A stretch of 64,000 bases of DNA, from NCBI RefSeq assembly GCF_026163685.1, contig NZ_JAOXSR010000009.1:62001-126000 (forward strand), in the 5' to 3' direction. The DNA comes from Oerskovia flava (GTDB lineage: Bacteria > Actinomycetota > Actinomycetes > Actinomycetales > Cellulomonadaceae). The notes beneath the pieces are model-generated. The model made no database searches. It had not been told where the DNA came from and saw only the letters and a program-made list of their open reading frames with translations. The stretch's first letter is position 1. Each line of letters starts with the position of its first letter. This document shows, one piece after another, positions 7,489 to 15,520 of the stretch. The position numbers and the translations under genes were made by a program.

Positions 7489-8274
7489 TCAGAGGGCGGG
7501 AAGGAGGAGGTGGACGCGCTGCTCGTCGTAGCGGTCGCCGCCACGCCACTGCCCGCTCGCGCCCCAGTCCGAGCGCGCGTGCTCCGGGCGGTCAGGGCCA
7601 CCGGGACGCAGCACCCCGCTGGCGCCGAGGATCTCCACGAGCGCGCGGTGCTCGGCGGCGGTGCCGGGCAGGGCGGGCTTGAGCGCGCGGACCAGGCCCC
7701 CGGCGGTGGTCGTCTCGGGGACCGCGCTGATCGTGTCCAGGACCGTGCGGAACAGGTCCCGGTCGGTCGGCGTCGGCAGGACAGGCTCGGTGAGGGCGAA
7801 GCGTTCGAGGTCGAACCGGGCGTAGTCGAGCTGGTCGTGGCGGACCCCGCCCCACTTGAGGCGCTCGAAGCTGAGCACGTTCAGGTCGAGGTCAGGGCTG
7901 GTCCGCCAGGCGACGAGCTCGGCGTCCGGGCGCGCGTCGCGACAGGTGTTGCAGGCGTGGCCGGCGCCCACGTACGGGTGCGAGGCCACGTGCTCGATCA
8001 TGGACCAGCTCGCCAGTGCGGACCGCAGGTCCAGCCGTCGCGACGACAGGCTTGCGACGAAGACAGCCCCCACGCGCTGGGCGAAGGAGCGCTCGCGGAA
8101 CGCCTGAACCGCCTCGACGCTCTCGTCGTGCGACCACGAGACGGGGTCGAACATCACGCCCTGCGCCATGGCGTACGCGAGGTCGTCCGGCGGCGTCGAC
8201 CTCTCGTCGTCCTCGATCCACCCGTGGGACCAGTAGGTCCGGAACAGGATCCGCTTCGCCCTGGCATCTACCAT
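7489..8274 (-). CDS. Hypothetical protein with a Cys-x2-Cys motif
   Basis: A 261-residue soluble protein that I do not recognise. It contains one CNTC motif near residue 107 and many aromatic and acidic residues: RTYWSHGWIEDD near the N-terminus and GQWRGGDRYDEQRVHLL near the C-terminus. There is no signal peptide or membrane segment. Composition and codon use match the neighbours, so it looks like a real native gene, and it reads through without frameshift. The ATG at 8274 is preferred over an in-frame TTG at 8286. It is upstream of sigK on the same strand but separated by about 200 bases containing a promoter, so it is probably a separate unit. Confidence 0.6.
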   Translation of the reverse strand: MVDARAKRILFRTYWSHGWIEDDERSTPPDDLAYAMAQGVMFDPVSWSHDESVEAVQAFRERSFAQRVGAVFVASLSSRRLDLRSALASWSMIEHVASHPYVGAGHACNTCRDARPDAELVAWRTSPDLDLNVLSFERLKWGGVRHDQLDYARFDLERFALTEPVLPTPTDRDLFRTVLDTISAVPETTTAGGLVRALKPALPGTAAEHRALVEILGASGVLRPGGPDRPEHARSDWGASGQWRGGDRYDEQRVHLLLPAL

Positions 8275-8293
8275 GCAGGGAGACAAGCACAGA

Positions 8294-8358
8294 CCGACCG
8301 CTGGACGCTCCGGTGCCCAGCGGTCGGCCGGGCCGGCCGCGCCCGCCGGAGCGGGCGC
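8294..8358 (-). terminator. Two tandem hairpins after the DAHP synthase gene
   Basis: Perfect 11-bp arms CCGACCGCTGG (8294-8304) / CCAGCGGTCGG (8317-8327), plus perfect 8-bp arms GCGCCCGC (8339-8346) / GCGGGCGC (8351-8358). Both lie directly downstream of the aroG stop on the minus strand. Confidence 0.65.
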
Positions 8359-8365
8359 GCGCGGG

Positions 8366-9535
8366 TCAGGCCCGGCGCTCCCGCACCGCGGCGGCCAGCT
8401 CGCCGAGCAGCGTGGCGGTCGTGTCCCAGTCCATGCACGCGTCCGTGACCGACTGCCCGTAGGTCAGGCCCGACGGCGCGGGCTTCTGGGCACCCGCGAC
8501 GAGGAAGCTCTCCATCATCAGCCCCGTGATGCCCTGCTCCCCCGCGGCCAGGCGCGCCGCGAGCTCGCGCACGACCTCCGCCTGGCGCACGTGGTCCTTG
8601 CCCGAGTTGCCGTGCGACGCGTCGACGACGAGGCCGTGCTCCGCGGCCCCGCCCAGGCCCGAGGTGCGCGCCACGGCGAGGGCGTCCGCGACGTCGTCCA
8701 CCCCGTAGTTGGGCCCGGAGCGCCCACCGCGCAGGATGACGTGGCAGTCAGGGTTGCCCGCGGTCTCCACCGCGGCCGCCCGGCCCTCGCCGTCCATGCC
8801 GAAGAACGTGTGCTCGCTCGCGGCCGTGATGCAGCCGTCCACCGCGATCTGCACGTCACCGTCGGTCGCGTTCTTGAACCCGATGGGCATGGACAGGCCC
8901 GACGCGAGCTGGCGGTGCACCTGGCTCTCCGCGTTGCGCGCACCGATGGCGCCCCAGGACACGGCGTCCGCGATGTACTGCGGGCTCGTCGGCTCGAGGA
9001 ACTCGCACGCGGCCGGCACACCGGCGTCGAGCACGCCGAGCAGCACCTCGCGGGCGAGGCGCAGGCCGTGGTGCACGTCGTGCGACCCGTCGAGGTGCGG
9101 GTCGTTGATGAGGCCCTTCCACCCGACGGTGGTGCGCGGCTTCTCGAAGTACACCCGCATGACGATCGCGAGGTCGTCGCTCAGGTCACGGGCGACCTCA
9201 CCGAGACGGCGGGCGTAGTCGAGCGCCGCCTGGGGGTCGTGCACCGAGCACGGGCCGACGATGACGAGCAGGCGGTCGTCGTCACCGACGAGGATGTCGC
9301 GGACCTCGCGGCGCGACGCGGTCACCAGGTCGCTGCGGGTCACGCCGAGCGGCAGGTCCGCCAGCATCCCGAGCGGGGCCGGCAACGGGTCGAGCGCGCT
9401 GATGCGCAGGTCGCTCGTCGAGGCCTGCAGCTCGGTGCGTGCGTCGTCGCTCACGACTCCGACGGTATCGCGGTGGGCTGTCGCACCGACGGTATCGCTG
9501 TCGGCTGCAGGGCGGGGGGCGGTGGTGCTGGTCAC
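8366..9535 (-). CDS. aroG: 3-deoxy-7-phosphoheptulonate (DAHP) synthase, class I (AroF/G/H type)
   Basis: A 389-residue cytoplasmic enzyme joining phosphoenolpyruvate and erythrose 4-phosphate in the first step of the shikimate pathway to Trp, Tyr and Phe. Class I signatures are present: the VGPCSVHDP loop, MRVYFEKPRTTVGWKG, IGARNAESQVHRQLASGLSM, the GFKNATDG loop and VDASHGNSGK. The N-terminal ~37 residues before the conserved core hold a small internal repeat (DTVGATAHRDTVGVV). Its DNA is a near-duplicated ~27-base segment at 9461-9515, probably a recent local duplication. The GTG at 9535 follows AGGAGC. A leader peptide, alternative hairpins and a terminator precede it, so expression is probably set by aromatic amino acid supply. 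Confidence 0.92.
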   Translation of the reverse strand: MTSTTAPRPAADSDTVGATAHRDTVGVVSDDARTELQASTSDLRISALDPLPAPLGMLADLPLGVTRSDLVTASRREVRDILVGDDDRLLVIVGPCSVHDPQAALDYARRLGEVARDLSDDLAIVMRVYFEKPRTTVGWKGLINDPHLDGSHDVHHGLRLAREVLLGVLDAGVPAACEFLEPTSPQYIADAVSWGAIGARNAESQVHRQLASGLSMPIGFKNATDGDVQIAVDGCITAASEHTFFGMDGEGRAAAVETAGNPDCHVILRGGRSGPNYGVDDVADALAVARTSGLGGAAEHGLVVDASHGNSGKDHVRQAEVVRELAARLAAGEQGITGLMMESFLVAGAQKPAPSGLTYGQSVTDACMDWDTTATLLGELAAAVRERRA

Positions 9536-9639
9536 GAGGGGCTCCTGAAGGTGCGGGTTCTGCTGGGCGGGGGTCGGCTGGGCCCAGACGGGAACCGGCT
9601 CACCGTCTCGTGTCGGAGTCGGCCCGTCTGAATGACGAA

Positions 9640-9669
9640 GGGCCCGGACGCAGGTCGCGTCCAAGGCCC
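9640..9669 (-). terminator. Attenuator terminator in the aroG leader
   Basis: Minus-strand hairpin GGGCCTTGGACGC (9669-9657) / GCGTCCGGGCCC (9651-9640), 12 pairs with one bulged base and a 5-base loop, followed by TTCGTCATT. It lies 105 bases before the aroG start and so is internal to the leader transcript. Confidence 0.75.
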
Positions 9670-9731
9670 TGTGCTGGCTCCGGGTGGAAGGTTGGTCAGG
9701 CGAACGCCCGCTCGGCTCCACCGGGAGCCAG
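9661..9731 (-). promoter_or_regulatory. Alternative leader hairpins (attenuation switch) of aroG
   Basis: A 15-bp hairpin pairs 9731-9717 (CTGGCTCCCGGTGGA) with 9688-9674 (14 of 15 matches). Its 5' arm starts exactly at codon 12 of the leader peptide, just past the Trp/Tyr/Trp/Phe codons. The 3' arm can instead pair CCGGAGCC (9683-9676) with GGCCTTGG (9668-9661) of the terminator (seven of eight pairs, two of them wobble), giving a plausible antiterminator. Confidence 0.65.
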
Positions 9732-9764
9732 CGTAAAGCGCCAATACCAACGAACGTTGTCCAC
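9696..9764 (-). CDS. Aromatic-rich leader peptide of the aroG attenuator
   Basis: A 22-codon ORF, GTG at 9764 to TGA at 9696, encoding VDNVRWYWRF followed by TLAPGGAERAFA. Codons 6, 7, 8 and 10 are Trp, Tyr, Trp, Phe: all three end products of the pathway whose first enzyme lies downstream. The aromatic run sits immediately before the 5' arm of the first leader hairpin, where a stalled ribosome would open it. The GTG lies 6 bases after the TATGGT hexamer, so the peptide is probably translated from a leaderless 5' end. This is too short for ordinary ORF calling. Confidence 0.75.
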   Translation of the reverse strand: MDNVRWYWRFTLAPGGAERAFA

Positions 9765-9769
9765 GCCGG

Positions 9770-9797
9770 GACCATAGCACAGGACCGCCGAGCGTCA
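9770..9797 (-). promoter_or_regulatory. Promoter of the aroG leader
   Basis: Minus-strand GTGACG, 16-base spacer, TATGGT (9775-9770 region) preceded by TGC, an extended -10. The start is predicted at or beside the leader-peptide GTG at 9764. Confidence 0.55.
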
Positions 9798-9881
9798 CCC
9801 GGCCGGTCCGCCGCGGACCCAAGAGTGTCCATGACCGACACGGACGCCCCGTGACACACTGCCAGCGCCTAGGCTCGCCCC

Positions 9882-10379
9882 ATGCCGATCCCCGACTTCG
9901 TCGCCGCCCTGCGCACCCGCATCGGGACCGACCTGCTGTGGATGCCCGGCGTCTCCGCCGTCGTGGTGGACGACGACGGCCGCCTGCTGCTCGGCCGGCG
10001 CGCCGACACCGGGCAGTGGGCCGTGATCAGCGGCATCCTCGAACCCGGGGAGGACCCGGCCGTCGGCCTCGCGCGCGAGGTGCTCGAGGAGACCGGGGTC
10101 GAGGTCGTCGTGGACGCGCTGACCGCCGTGACCGTCACCGAACCGGTGCAGTACCCCAACGGCGACCGCAGCCAGTACCTCGACCTGTGCTTCCTGTGCC
10201 GACCCGTGTCCCCCGCGTCCGCGGCCGGCGCCCACGTCGCCGACGACGAGTCGCTCGCCGTGGCGTGGTTCGCCCCCGACGACCTGCCCGACGACGTCGC
10301 GAGCTCGACCGCGGAACGGCTCGGCCACACCCTCGGCTGGCTCGCGGAACCCGGGGCCGGGCCGTTCTTCGTGCGCTGA
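9882..10379 (+). CDS. NUDIX hydrolase
   Basis: A 165-residue enzyme that hydrolyses nucleoside diphosphates linked to another group. The full Nudix box is present, from GILEPGEDPAVG to LAREVLEETGVEV (about residues 47-69), with the REVLEETG metal-binding core intact. An N-terminal ~20 residues and the SQYLDLCFLCRP strand resemble the ADP-ribose/NADH-pyrophosphatase-like subgroup of actinobacteria; the actual substrate cannot be read. It diverges from the aroG leader. The ATG at 9882 lies 6 bases after TAGGCT (9870-9875) with no ribosome site, the layout of a leaderless start. Confidence 0.88.
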   Translation: MPIPDFVAALRTRIGTDLLWMPGVSAVVVDDDGRLLLGRRADTGQWAVISGILEPGEDPAVGLAREVLEETGVEVVVDALTAVTVTEPVQYPNGDRSQYLDLCFLCRPVSPASAAGAHVADDESLAVAWFAPDDLPDDVASSTAERLGHTLGWLAEPGAGPFFVR

Positions 10380-10401
10380 CGCTCGCCGGCGGCGTCGACC
10401 G

Positions 10402-11946
10402 TCAGGGATGCCAGCGCAGCCGGAGCACGCACGCGTCGTCACGCTCGTGGGCGGTGCTGTCGAGGGACCGCTCGACGAGTCCGTCCGTCCACGGCCCGTG
10501 CCGGGCCGAGCGCGCAGCGGCCTCCGCGAGGAGGTCCAGGCCACGCTGGAGCGACCGGTCGCGGCGCTCCACGACCCCGTCGGTGTAGAGCAGCACCGAG
10601 TCGCCCGCCGCGAGCCGGACCTCGTGCTCCCCGCGCGGCCCCGCACCGGGGACGCCCAGCGGTGTGGAGCGCCCCTCCCACAGGAACGTGGCGTCGCCGT
10701 CGCGCAGGTGCAGCGGCGGCAGGTGGCCGGCGCAGGCGAAGCGCATCGCGCCGGTCCCGAGGTCGAGCGCGGCGTACACGACCGTCGCCATGAAGCCCAC
10801 CCCGCGGCGGGTGACGAAGTCGTCGAGCCCGTCGAGCAGGGCGGCCGGGCCTGTCCGCGGCCCGGCGAGCACCCTCGCGGCCGTCCGGAGCTGGCCCATG
10901 GTGATCGCCGCCTGCAGTCCCCGCCCCACGACGTCGCCCACCAGCACGGCGAGCGTCCGGTCGTCGACGAGGAACGCGTCGTACCAGTCGCCGCCGACCT
11001 CCAGGTCACGCACCCCGGGCCGGTACACCGACGTCACCGTGAACCGCGGGTCCGCGGGCAGGTCGTGCTCGAGCATCGCCCGCTGCAGCTCGTGGGCCAC
11101 GGACACGCTCTGCTCGTGCATCGCCGCACGGTCGAGCGCGAGACCCGCCTGCTGGCCGACGACCGCGAGGACCGCGAGGTCCGGCGGGTCGTCCCCCGGC
11201 CGGTCGTGCGGGGTGAGCACGAGCACACCGTGCACCGAGCGCCCGCCTGCCAGCGGGACGATCACCACGCCGTCCGACGCGGTCACCACGCGCTGCCCGT
11301 GGAGCGGCGGCAGCTCCACCGCCCCTCGCTCACCGACCGACCCGTGCTCACCAACTGACCCGTGCTCGCCCACCGACCCGGCGAACGTCAGCCCGTCGCG
11401 GGCGCCGTCGAGCCACAGGGACGCCGACCGCGCACCGAGGTCCCGCACGGCGGCGCCGAGCACCGTGCGCCGCACTCCCTCGACCCCGGCGGCGGCGGAC
11501 AGCGCCTCGGTCACCCGCTGCACGGTCTGCAGCCGAGCGGCCGCTCGCTCGGCCTCCGCGCGCGCGACGACGAGCTCACGCTCGAAGCGGGTGCGTTCCC
11601 GTGCGGCCGCCAGCGTGACGTCGTAGGCGACCGGTCCGTCCGCCGCGCTCCGCGCGACCGAGAGCAGGACCGGCAGCCGCCCCTGGGCGCCGCGCAGCTC
11701 GACCGCGACCTCCTCGACGGTCCCCTGCAGGCTCAGCAGAGGCCCGACGTGCGTCTCCCAGTAGATCCTCCCGCCGACCGTCAGGACGTCCGCGAGGCGC
11801 AGACCACCCTCACCCACGGGCAGGTCGGCGCGCCCGGTCCAGCGCCAGAAGGTGTCGTTCGCGTCGAGGATGGTGCCGTCGGTGCCCAGCCGCAGCAGCC
11901 CGACGGGCGCCTCGGCCCACGCCCGCGCGCGGTCCTGGGTCGTCAC
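10402..11946 (-). CDS. RsbP-like PAS-GAF-PP2C (SpoIIE) serine phosphatase
   Basis: A 514-residue cytoplasmic signalling phosphatase. Residues 1-110 form a PAS-like sensor, about 115-145 a charged coiled coil (RERTRFERELVVARAEAERAAARL), about 150-280 a GAF-like domain, and about 295-514 a SpoIIE/PP2C phosphatase with the metal-site motifs VGGDWYDAF and VLVGDVVGRG, CAGHLPP and LLYTDGVVERRD. Bacillus RsbP is PAS-PP2C and dephosphorylates the anti-anti-sigma RsbV under energy stress. Here a GAF domain is added, and it contains a tandem GSVGEH repeat. The GTG start overlaps the stop of the RsbQ-like gene (GTGA), so the two are coupled. No RsbV/RsbW is adjacent. Confidence 0.88.
   Translation of the reverse strand: MTTQDRARAWAEAPVGLLRLGTDGTILDANDTFWRWTGRADLPVGEGGLRLADVLTVGGRIYWETHVGPLLSLQGTVEEVAVELRGAQGRLPVLLSVARSAADGPVAYDVTLAAARERTRFERELVVARAEAERAAARLQTVQRVTEALSAAAGVEGVRRTVLGAAVRDLGARSASLWLDGARDGLTFAGSVGEHGSVGEHGSVGERGAVELPPLHGQRVVTASDGVVIVPLAGGRSVHGVLVLTPHDRPGDDPPDLAVLAVVGQQAGLALDRAAMHEQSVSVAHELQRAMLEHDLPADPRFTVTSVYRPGVRDLEVGGDWYDAFLVDDRTLAVLVGDVVGRGLQAAITMGQLRTAARVLAGPRTGPAALLDGLDDFVTRRGVGFMATVVYAALDLGTGAMRFACAGHLPPLHLRDGDATFLWEGRSTPLGVPGAGPRGEHEVRLAAGDSVLLYTDGVVERRDRSLQRGLDLLAEAAARSARHGPWTDGLVERSLDSTAHERDDACVLRLRWHP
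11329..11385 (-). repeat. 18-bp tandem repeat coding GSVGEH in the GAF region
   Basis: Three near-identical 18-base units encode GSVGEH, GSVGEH and GSVGER in the RsbP-like protein. Length change by multiples of 18 would leave the frame intact, so this could vary between strains. Confidence 0.7.
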
Positions 11947-12737
11947 GGGCCGAGGAACTGGCGCATCGCGCCGACCAGCTCGTCGGGAGCGCTGAGGTTG
12001 GGGCAGTGCCCGACGGCGTCGATCAGGGCGAACGTGCTGTCGGGAAGCTGGTCGTGCACGAACCGGCCGACCTCGACCGGTGCGATCACGTCCTCGCGGC
12101 ACTGGACCACCAGGGACGGCGCGCGGACCCCTGCGAGGTCGGCGCGGTTGTCGGAGAGGAACGTCGTGCGGGCGAAGCGCCGGGCGATCGCCGGGTCGGT
12201 CCGGCAGAAGGCCTCGGTGAGCTCGGCGCCCAGCTCGGGCCGCTCGGCGTTCCCCATGATCACCGGCGCCATCACGCTCGACCAGCCGAGGTAGTTCTCG
12301 TCCATCGTCGCCAGCAGCTCGTCGATCTCGTCGGCACTGAACCCGCCCCGGTACCCGGGCGCGTCGACGTAGCGCGGGCTGGGACCGACGAGCACGAGGC
12401 GGTCGAACAGGTCGGGACGTCGCCCCTCGGCCAGGACGCCGATCATGGCGCTCACCGAGTGGCCGACGAATACCACGGGCCCGAGCGACAGCTCGTCGAG
12501 CAGGGCGATCACGTCGTCGGCGTAGCCCGCGAGGTCGGCGTGCCGGACCGGGTCGTACGCCGCGGGGTCCGCGCCACCGGCCCCGACGTGGTCGAACAGC
12601 ACGACGCGGTACTCGTCCGCGAACTGCGGCGCGACGTAGCGCCACATCGACTGGTCGCAGCCGAAGCCATGCGCGAGCACCATCGCCTGCGCCTCGGCCG
12701 GTCCGGTGAGGCGGACGTCGTGCTGCGCCAGGTCCAC
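11943..12737 (-). CDS. rsbQ: RsbQ-like alpha/beta hydrolase (stress signalling; KAI2/D14 relative)
   Basis: A 264-residue alpha/beta hydrolase, close in length to Bacillus RsbQ (269). Landmarks shared with RsbQ are HGFGCDQSMWR at 23-33 (oxyanion loop), VLFDHVGAGGAD, nucleophile Ser94 in VGHSVSAMIG, VLVGPSPRYVDAPGYRGGF, Asp216 in QCREDVIAP and His244 in GHCPNLS. RsbQ is needed to activate the phosphatase RsbP, probably through a small hydrophobic ligand; the same fold was adopted by plant karrikin and strigolactone receptors. The catalytic triad is complete. The GTG at 12737 is chosen because the family begins about 22 residues before HGFGCDQ; the long upstream frame is a shadow of the next gene. 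Confidence 0.9.
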   Translation of the reverse strand: MDLAQHDVRLTGPAEAQAMVLAHGFGCDQSMWRYVAPQFADEYRVVLFDHVGAGGADPAAYDPVRHADLAGYADDVIALLDELSLGPVVFVGHSVSAMIGVLAEGRRPDLFDRLVLVGPSPRYVDAPGYRGGFSADEIDELLATMDENYLGWSSVMAPVIMGNAERPELGAELTEAFCRTDPAIARRFARTTFLSDNRADLAGVRAPSLVVQCREDVIAPVEVGRFVHDQLPDSTFALIDAVGHCPNLSAPDELVGAMRQFLGP

Positions 12738-12789
12738 GAGGACAGCGTAGGGCTCCGCGGCCCCGGCGTGACGCCCCCACGGCGACGGA

Positions 12790-13524
12790 TCAGTCCGTCC
12801 GGTACCTCGAAACGAAGGCCGCGAGGAGGCGGTGCGGCGCCCACACGTCGCCCGCACGTACCCGGGCCGCGACGACGTCCGCCTCCTCGGCGGGGAAGTA
12901 CCCGAAGTCCCGGTACACCTCGATCCGGGTGAGGATGCCGTCGAGGTCGAGCTCGGGGTGGAACTGCGTCGCGTACAGGTGGGAGCGCACACGGAACATC
13001 TGGACGGGGCACGTCGGGCTCGACGCGAGGAGCACCGCGTGCGCGGGCAGCTCCCGCACGGCCTCCTTGTGCCCGACGTACGCCTCGAACGTGCGGGGCA
13101 GACCGGCCAGCAACGGGTCGGCACGGCCGGCGTCGGTGAGGGTGACGGTCACCGGGGAGATCGGCTCGGCGTACGTCTCGTCGATGACGGCGCCCTGGTG
13201 GCGTCCCAGCGTCCCGACGCCGTAGCAGGCCCCGAGGAAGGGGAAGTCCCGGTCCACGATCTCGTCGAGCAGCGGCTCGAGCTCGGCCTCCACCCGGACC
13301 TGGACGGCGGACTTGGTCGCCGGGTCGTCCGCGGAGTTGAAAGGGCTGCCGCCGACGAGCACCCCCGCGTAGTCGTCGAGGCGGATCGGCGGCAACGGCC
13401 CGTCCTCCATCCGGACGCGGTGCAGCTCGCCGGTGCTCAGCCCGCCGAACCGGCACATGGCGGCGTACTCGCCGTCGGCCGCGACGTCGTCGGCCCGCGA
13501 GGCCAGCAGGAGGAACGGCTTCAT
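12790..13524 (-). CDS. Class I glutamine amidotransferase (GuaA-N-like)
   Basis: A 244-residue single-domain glutamine amidotransferase. The nucleophile Cys lies in LGACYGVGTLG (about residue 99), the strand VLVGGSPFNSADD resembles the family oxyanion strand, and the C-terminal catalytic His is in QFHPELD (about 190) followed by the acidic partner. Such free-standing proteins release ammonia from glutamine or hydrolyse gamma-glutamyl bonds; the acceptor is unknown, and no synthase domain is fused or adjacent. It begins with a good ATG, with the frame open upstream only into unrelated sequence. It is separated by 53 bases from rsbQ on the same strand and by a terminator from the ABC genes upstream. 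Confidence 0.82.
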   Translation of the reverse strand: MKPFLLLASRADDVAADGEYAAMCRFGGLSTGELHRVRMEDGPLPPIRLDDYAGVLVGGSPFNSADDPATKSAVQVRVEAELEPLLDEIVDRDFPFLGACYGVGTLGRHQGAVIDETYAEPISPVTVTLTDAGRADPLLAGLPRTFEAYVGHKEAVRELPAHAVLLASSPTCPVQMFRVRSHLYATQFHPELDLDGILTRIEVYRDFGYFPAEEADVVAARVRAGDVWAPHRLLAAFVSRYRTD

Positions 13525-13545
13525 GTCTCGGAGCCTATGCGGCGC

Positions 13546-13583
13546 GCAGGACGGGGGCGCTCTGGCGAGCACCCCCGTCCTGC
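13546..13583 (-). terminator. Terminator of the first ABC-2 exporter operon
   Basis: Perfect 12-bp arms GCAGGACGGGGG (13546-13557) and CCCCCGTCCTGC (13572-13583), 14-base loop, located 25 bases after the permease stop on the minus strand. Confidence 0.75.
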
Positions 13584-13607
13584 GGCCCGTCCGGGCCCGC
13601 GGGTACG

Positions 13608-14420
13608 TCAGCTCCAGCGGAACAGCTTGACGCCCAGCGGCAGCAGCACCGCGGTCCAGGCCGCCATGACGACGACCTGCAGCGTCGGGAAGTCCTGAAC
13701 GAACCAGCCGGCGGTCATCGCCTGCGCCGCCGCCCCGAGGGGGGTGAACTGGGCGACCCGCTCGACCGCCTCCGGCATCATCGGCCCCGGGGTCCACAGC
13801 CCCGACAGGAACAGCAGCGGGAAGTAGACGAGCGTCCCGATCGCCGACGCCGTGCTCGCCGTGGATGCGCGGGCGGCGATGAGCGTCCCGAGCGAGTACA
13901 TCGCCGCGACCGCGAGCACGAAGGACAGCACGACCGTGCCGGTCGACTCCGGCACCGGCAGGCCGAACGCGAGCTGGGCGACGACGAGCGCCAGCACCGC
14001 CGCGACCGTCACCGCGACGAGGTTGATCACCAGGTGCGCCAGGAGGATCGCCTGAGGTCGCATCGGCGTCGTCGAGAGCCGCCGCAGGACCCCCTTCTCC
14101 CGGAACGTCGCGATGTGGACCGGCATCGTCGTCAGCGCCGGTGTCGCGATCGCCGCCGCCAGCACGATCGGCACGAACGCCGCGATCGCGACGAGCCCTT
14201 CCCACGGCGGCTCGGCCCCCGTGATCGGGTCACGCATGCCCGGGATCGCGAAGCCCACGCCGAGCAGCAGCACCGTGGGGAAGGCCAGCGCGAAGAACAC
14301 CGTCCCCGGCTCGCGGAGCCACAGCCGTGCCTCGGTCGCGAGCATCGCCCCGAAGCCTCTCCGGCCCGTCCGCGCTCGTCCGGCACCTCGCAGGGATGTC
14401 GTGGTCGCCGTCGCGGTCAT
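13608..14420 (-). CDS. ABC-2 type transporter permease
   Basis: A 270-residue membrane subunit with six hydrophobic helices. The cytoplasmic N-terminus ends in LATEARLWLREPGTVFF. Helices lie near residues 45-65, 80-105, 135-160, 165-190 and 200-220, with the last near 240-260. The conserved ABC-2 coupling segment REKGVLRRLSTTPMRP is present between helices 2 and 3. It pairs with the upstream ATPase: its ATG overlaps the ATPase stop (ATGA). This pairing is typical of DrrA/DrrB-like exporters of lipophilic compounds or drugs. The substrate cannot be read. Confidence 0.88.
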   Translation of the reverse strand: MTATATTTSLRGAGRARTGRRGFGAMLATEARLWLREPGTVFFALAFPTVLLLGVGFAIPGMRDPITGAEPPWEGLVAIAAFVPIVLAAAIATPALTTMPVHIATFREKGVLRRLSTTPMRPQAILLAHLVINLVAVTVAAVLALVVAQLAFGLPVPESTGTVVLSFVLAVAAMYSLGTLIAARASTASTASAIGTLVYFPLLFLSGLWTPGPMMPEAVERVAQFTPLGAAAQAMTAGWFVQDFPTLQVVVMAAWTAVLLPLGVKLFRWS

Positions 14421-15436
14421 GATCGTGCTCCTTCCGAGCGGGTCGTCGTGCCGGCGCCGGACTCGGCGCCGGTGTCGGGGTCGTAGGTCCGGCCCGTGAC
14501 GTGGACGAACACGTCCTCCAGGGACCGGGAGACGGTGCGGACGCCGTCGGGCACCAGGTCCTCCTCCGCGAGCGCCCGCTCGACGGCGAGCATCATCCGG
14601 GGCGTGCCGACCACCACGACCTCGCGACCCTCGGTCGTGACCGACGTGACGTCGGCGAGGCCGGCGAGGATGTGCTCGGCCCGCTGCGTCTCGCCGGCGG
14701 GGACGCGGAGCCGGACGGTGCGGCCGGCGTCGATGCTGTCGATGAGCTCGGCGGGCGTGCCCGCCGCGACGACGCGACCACGGTCGATGATGACGAGGCG
14801 GTCGCACAGGCGCTCCGCCTCCTCCATGAAGTGCGTGACGAGCAGGATCGTCACGCCGCGGTCGCGCACACGCTCGACCAGCTCCCAGGTGGCGCGCCGC
14901 GCCTGCGGGTCGAGGCCGGTCGTCAGCTCGTCGAGGATCGCGACCTGGGGGTCGCCCACGAGCGCGAGCGCGATCGACAGCCGCTGCTTCTGCCCGCCCG
15001 AGAGCTTGCCGAACGCGACGTCGCGGTGCTCGTCAAGGTCGAGGAGCCTCAGCAGCTCCGCCGTGTCGGCCGGTGCGTCGTAGAAGGACGCGAACAGACG
15101 CATCGCCTCGGCGACCGTGATCTTGTCGTTGAGCGCGGACTCCTGGAGCTGGACGCCCAGCGTGGAGCGGACGAGCTCCGGGTGGGCCTGCGGGTCCACC
15201 CCGAGCACGCGGACCGCGCCGCCGTCGGCCTGACGCAGTCCCGCGAGGCACTCGACCGTCGTCGTCTTGCCGGCCCCGTTCGGACCGAGCACGCCGAAGA
15301 TCTCGCCGCGGCGGACGCTGAACGACACGTCCTCGACGGCGACCTTCGTGCCGTCCTTCGTGGCGTACTCCTTGCGGAGGTTCCGGACCTCGACAGCGAT
15401 GCTGCCGCCGTCGGGCTGGTGGGTGGTGCGGGTCAT
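14417..15436 (-). CDS. ABC-2 type exporter ATP-binding protein (DrrA-like)
   Basis: A 339-residue ATPase. Walker A GPNGAGKTTT lies near residues 51-60, the signature LSGGQKQR near 146, Walker B VAILDELTTGLDP near 166, and the H-loop VTHFMEEAE near 202. The C-terminal ~100 residues hold the extension typical of DrrA-type drug and antibiotic exporters, ending in SLEDVFVHVTGR. The Walker B line reads DELTTG rather than the usual DEPTTG, a tolerated change. First gene of a two-gene operon with the permease. It starts with an ATG preceded by GGGAGGTCACC. Confidence 0.92.
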   Translation of the reverse strand: MTRTTHQPDGGSIAVEVRNLRKEYATKDGTKVAVEDVSFSVRRGEIFGVLGPNGAGKTTTVECLAGLRQADGGAVRVLGVDPQAHPELVRSTLGVQLQESALNDKITVAEAMRLFASFYDAPADTAELLRLLDLDEHRDVAFGKLSGGQKQRLSIALALVGDPQVAILDELTTGLDPQARRATWELVERVRDRGVTILLVTHFMEEAERLCDRLVIIDRGRVVAAGTPAELIDSIDAGRTVRLRVPAGETQRAEHILAGLADVTSVTTEGREVVVVGTPRMMLAVERALAEEDLVPDGVRTVSRSLEDVFVHVTGRTYDPDTGAESGAGTTTRSEGARS

Positions 15437-15520
15437 GGTGACCTCCCTGAGGGTGTGGTCGACCGCCGGGCGGCGCGCGGCGCCGTCCGAGATCGGGTGG
15501 GGTGGTGTGTGGTGCGGAGG

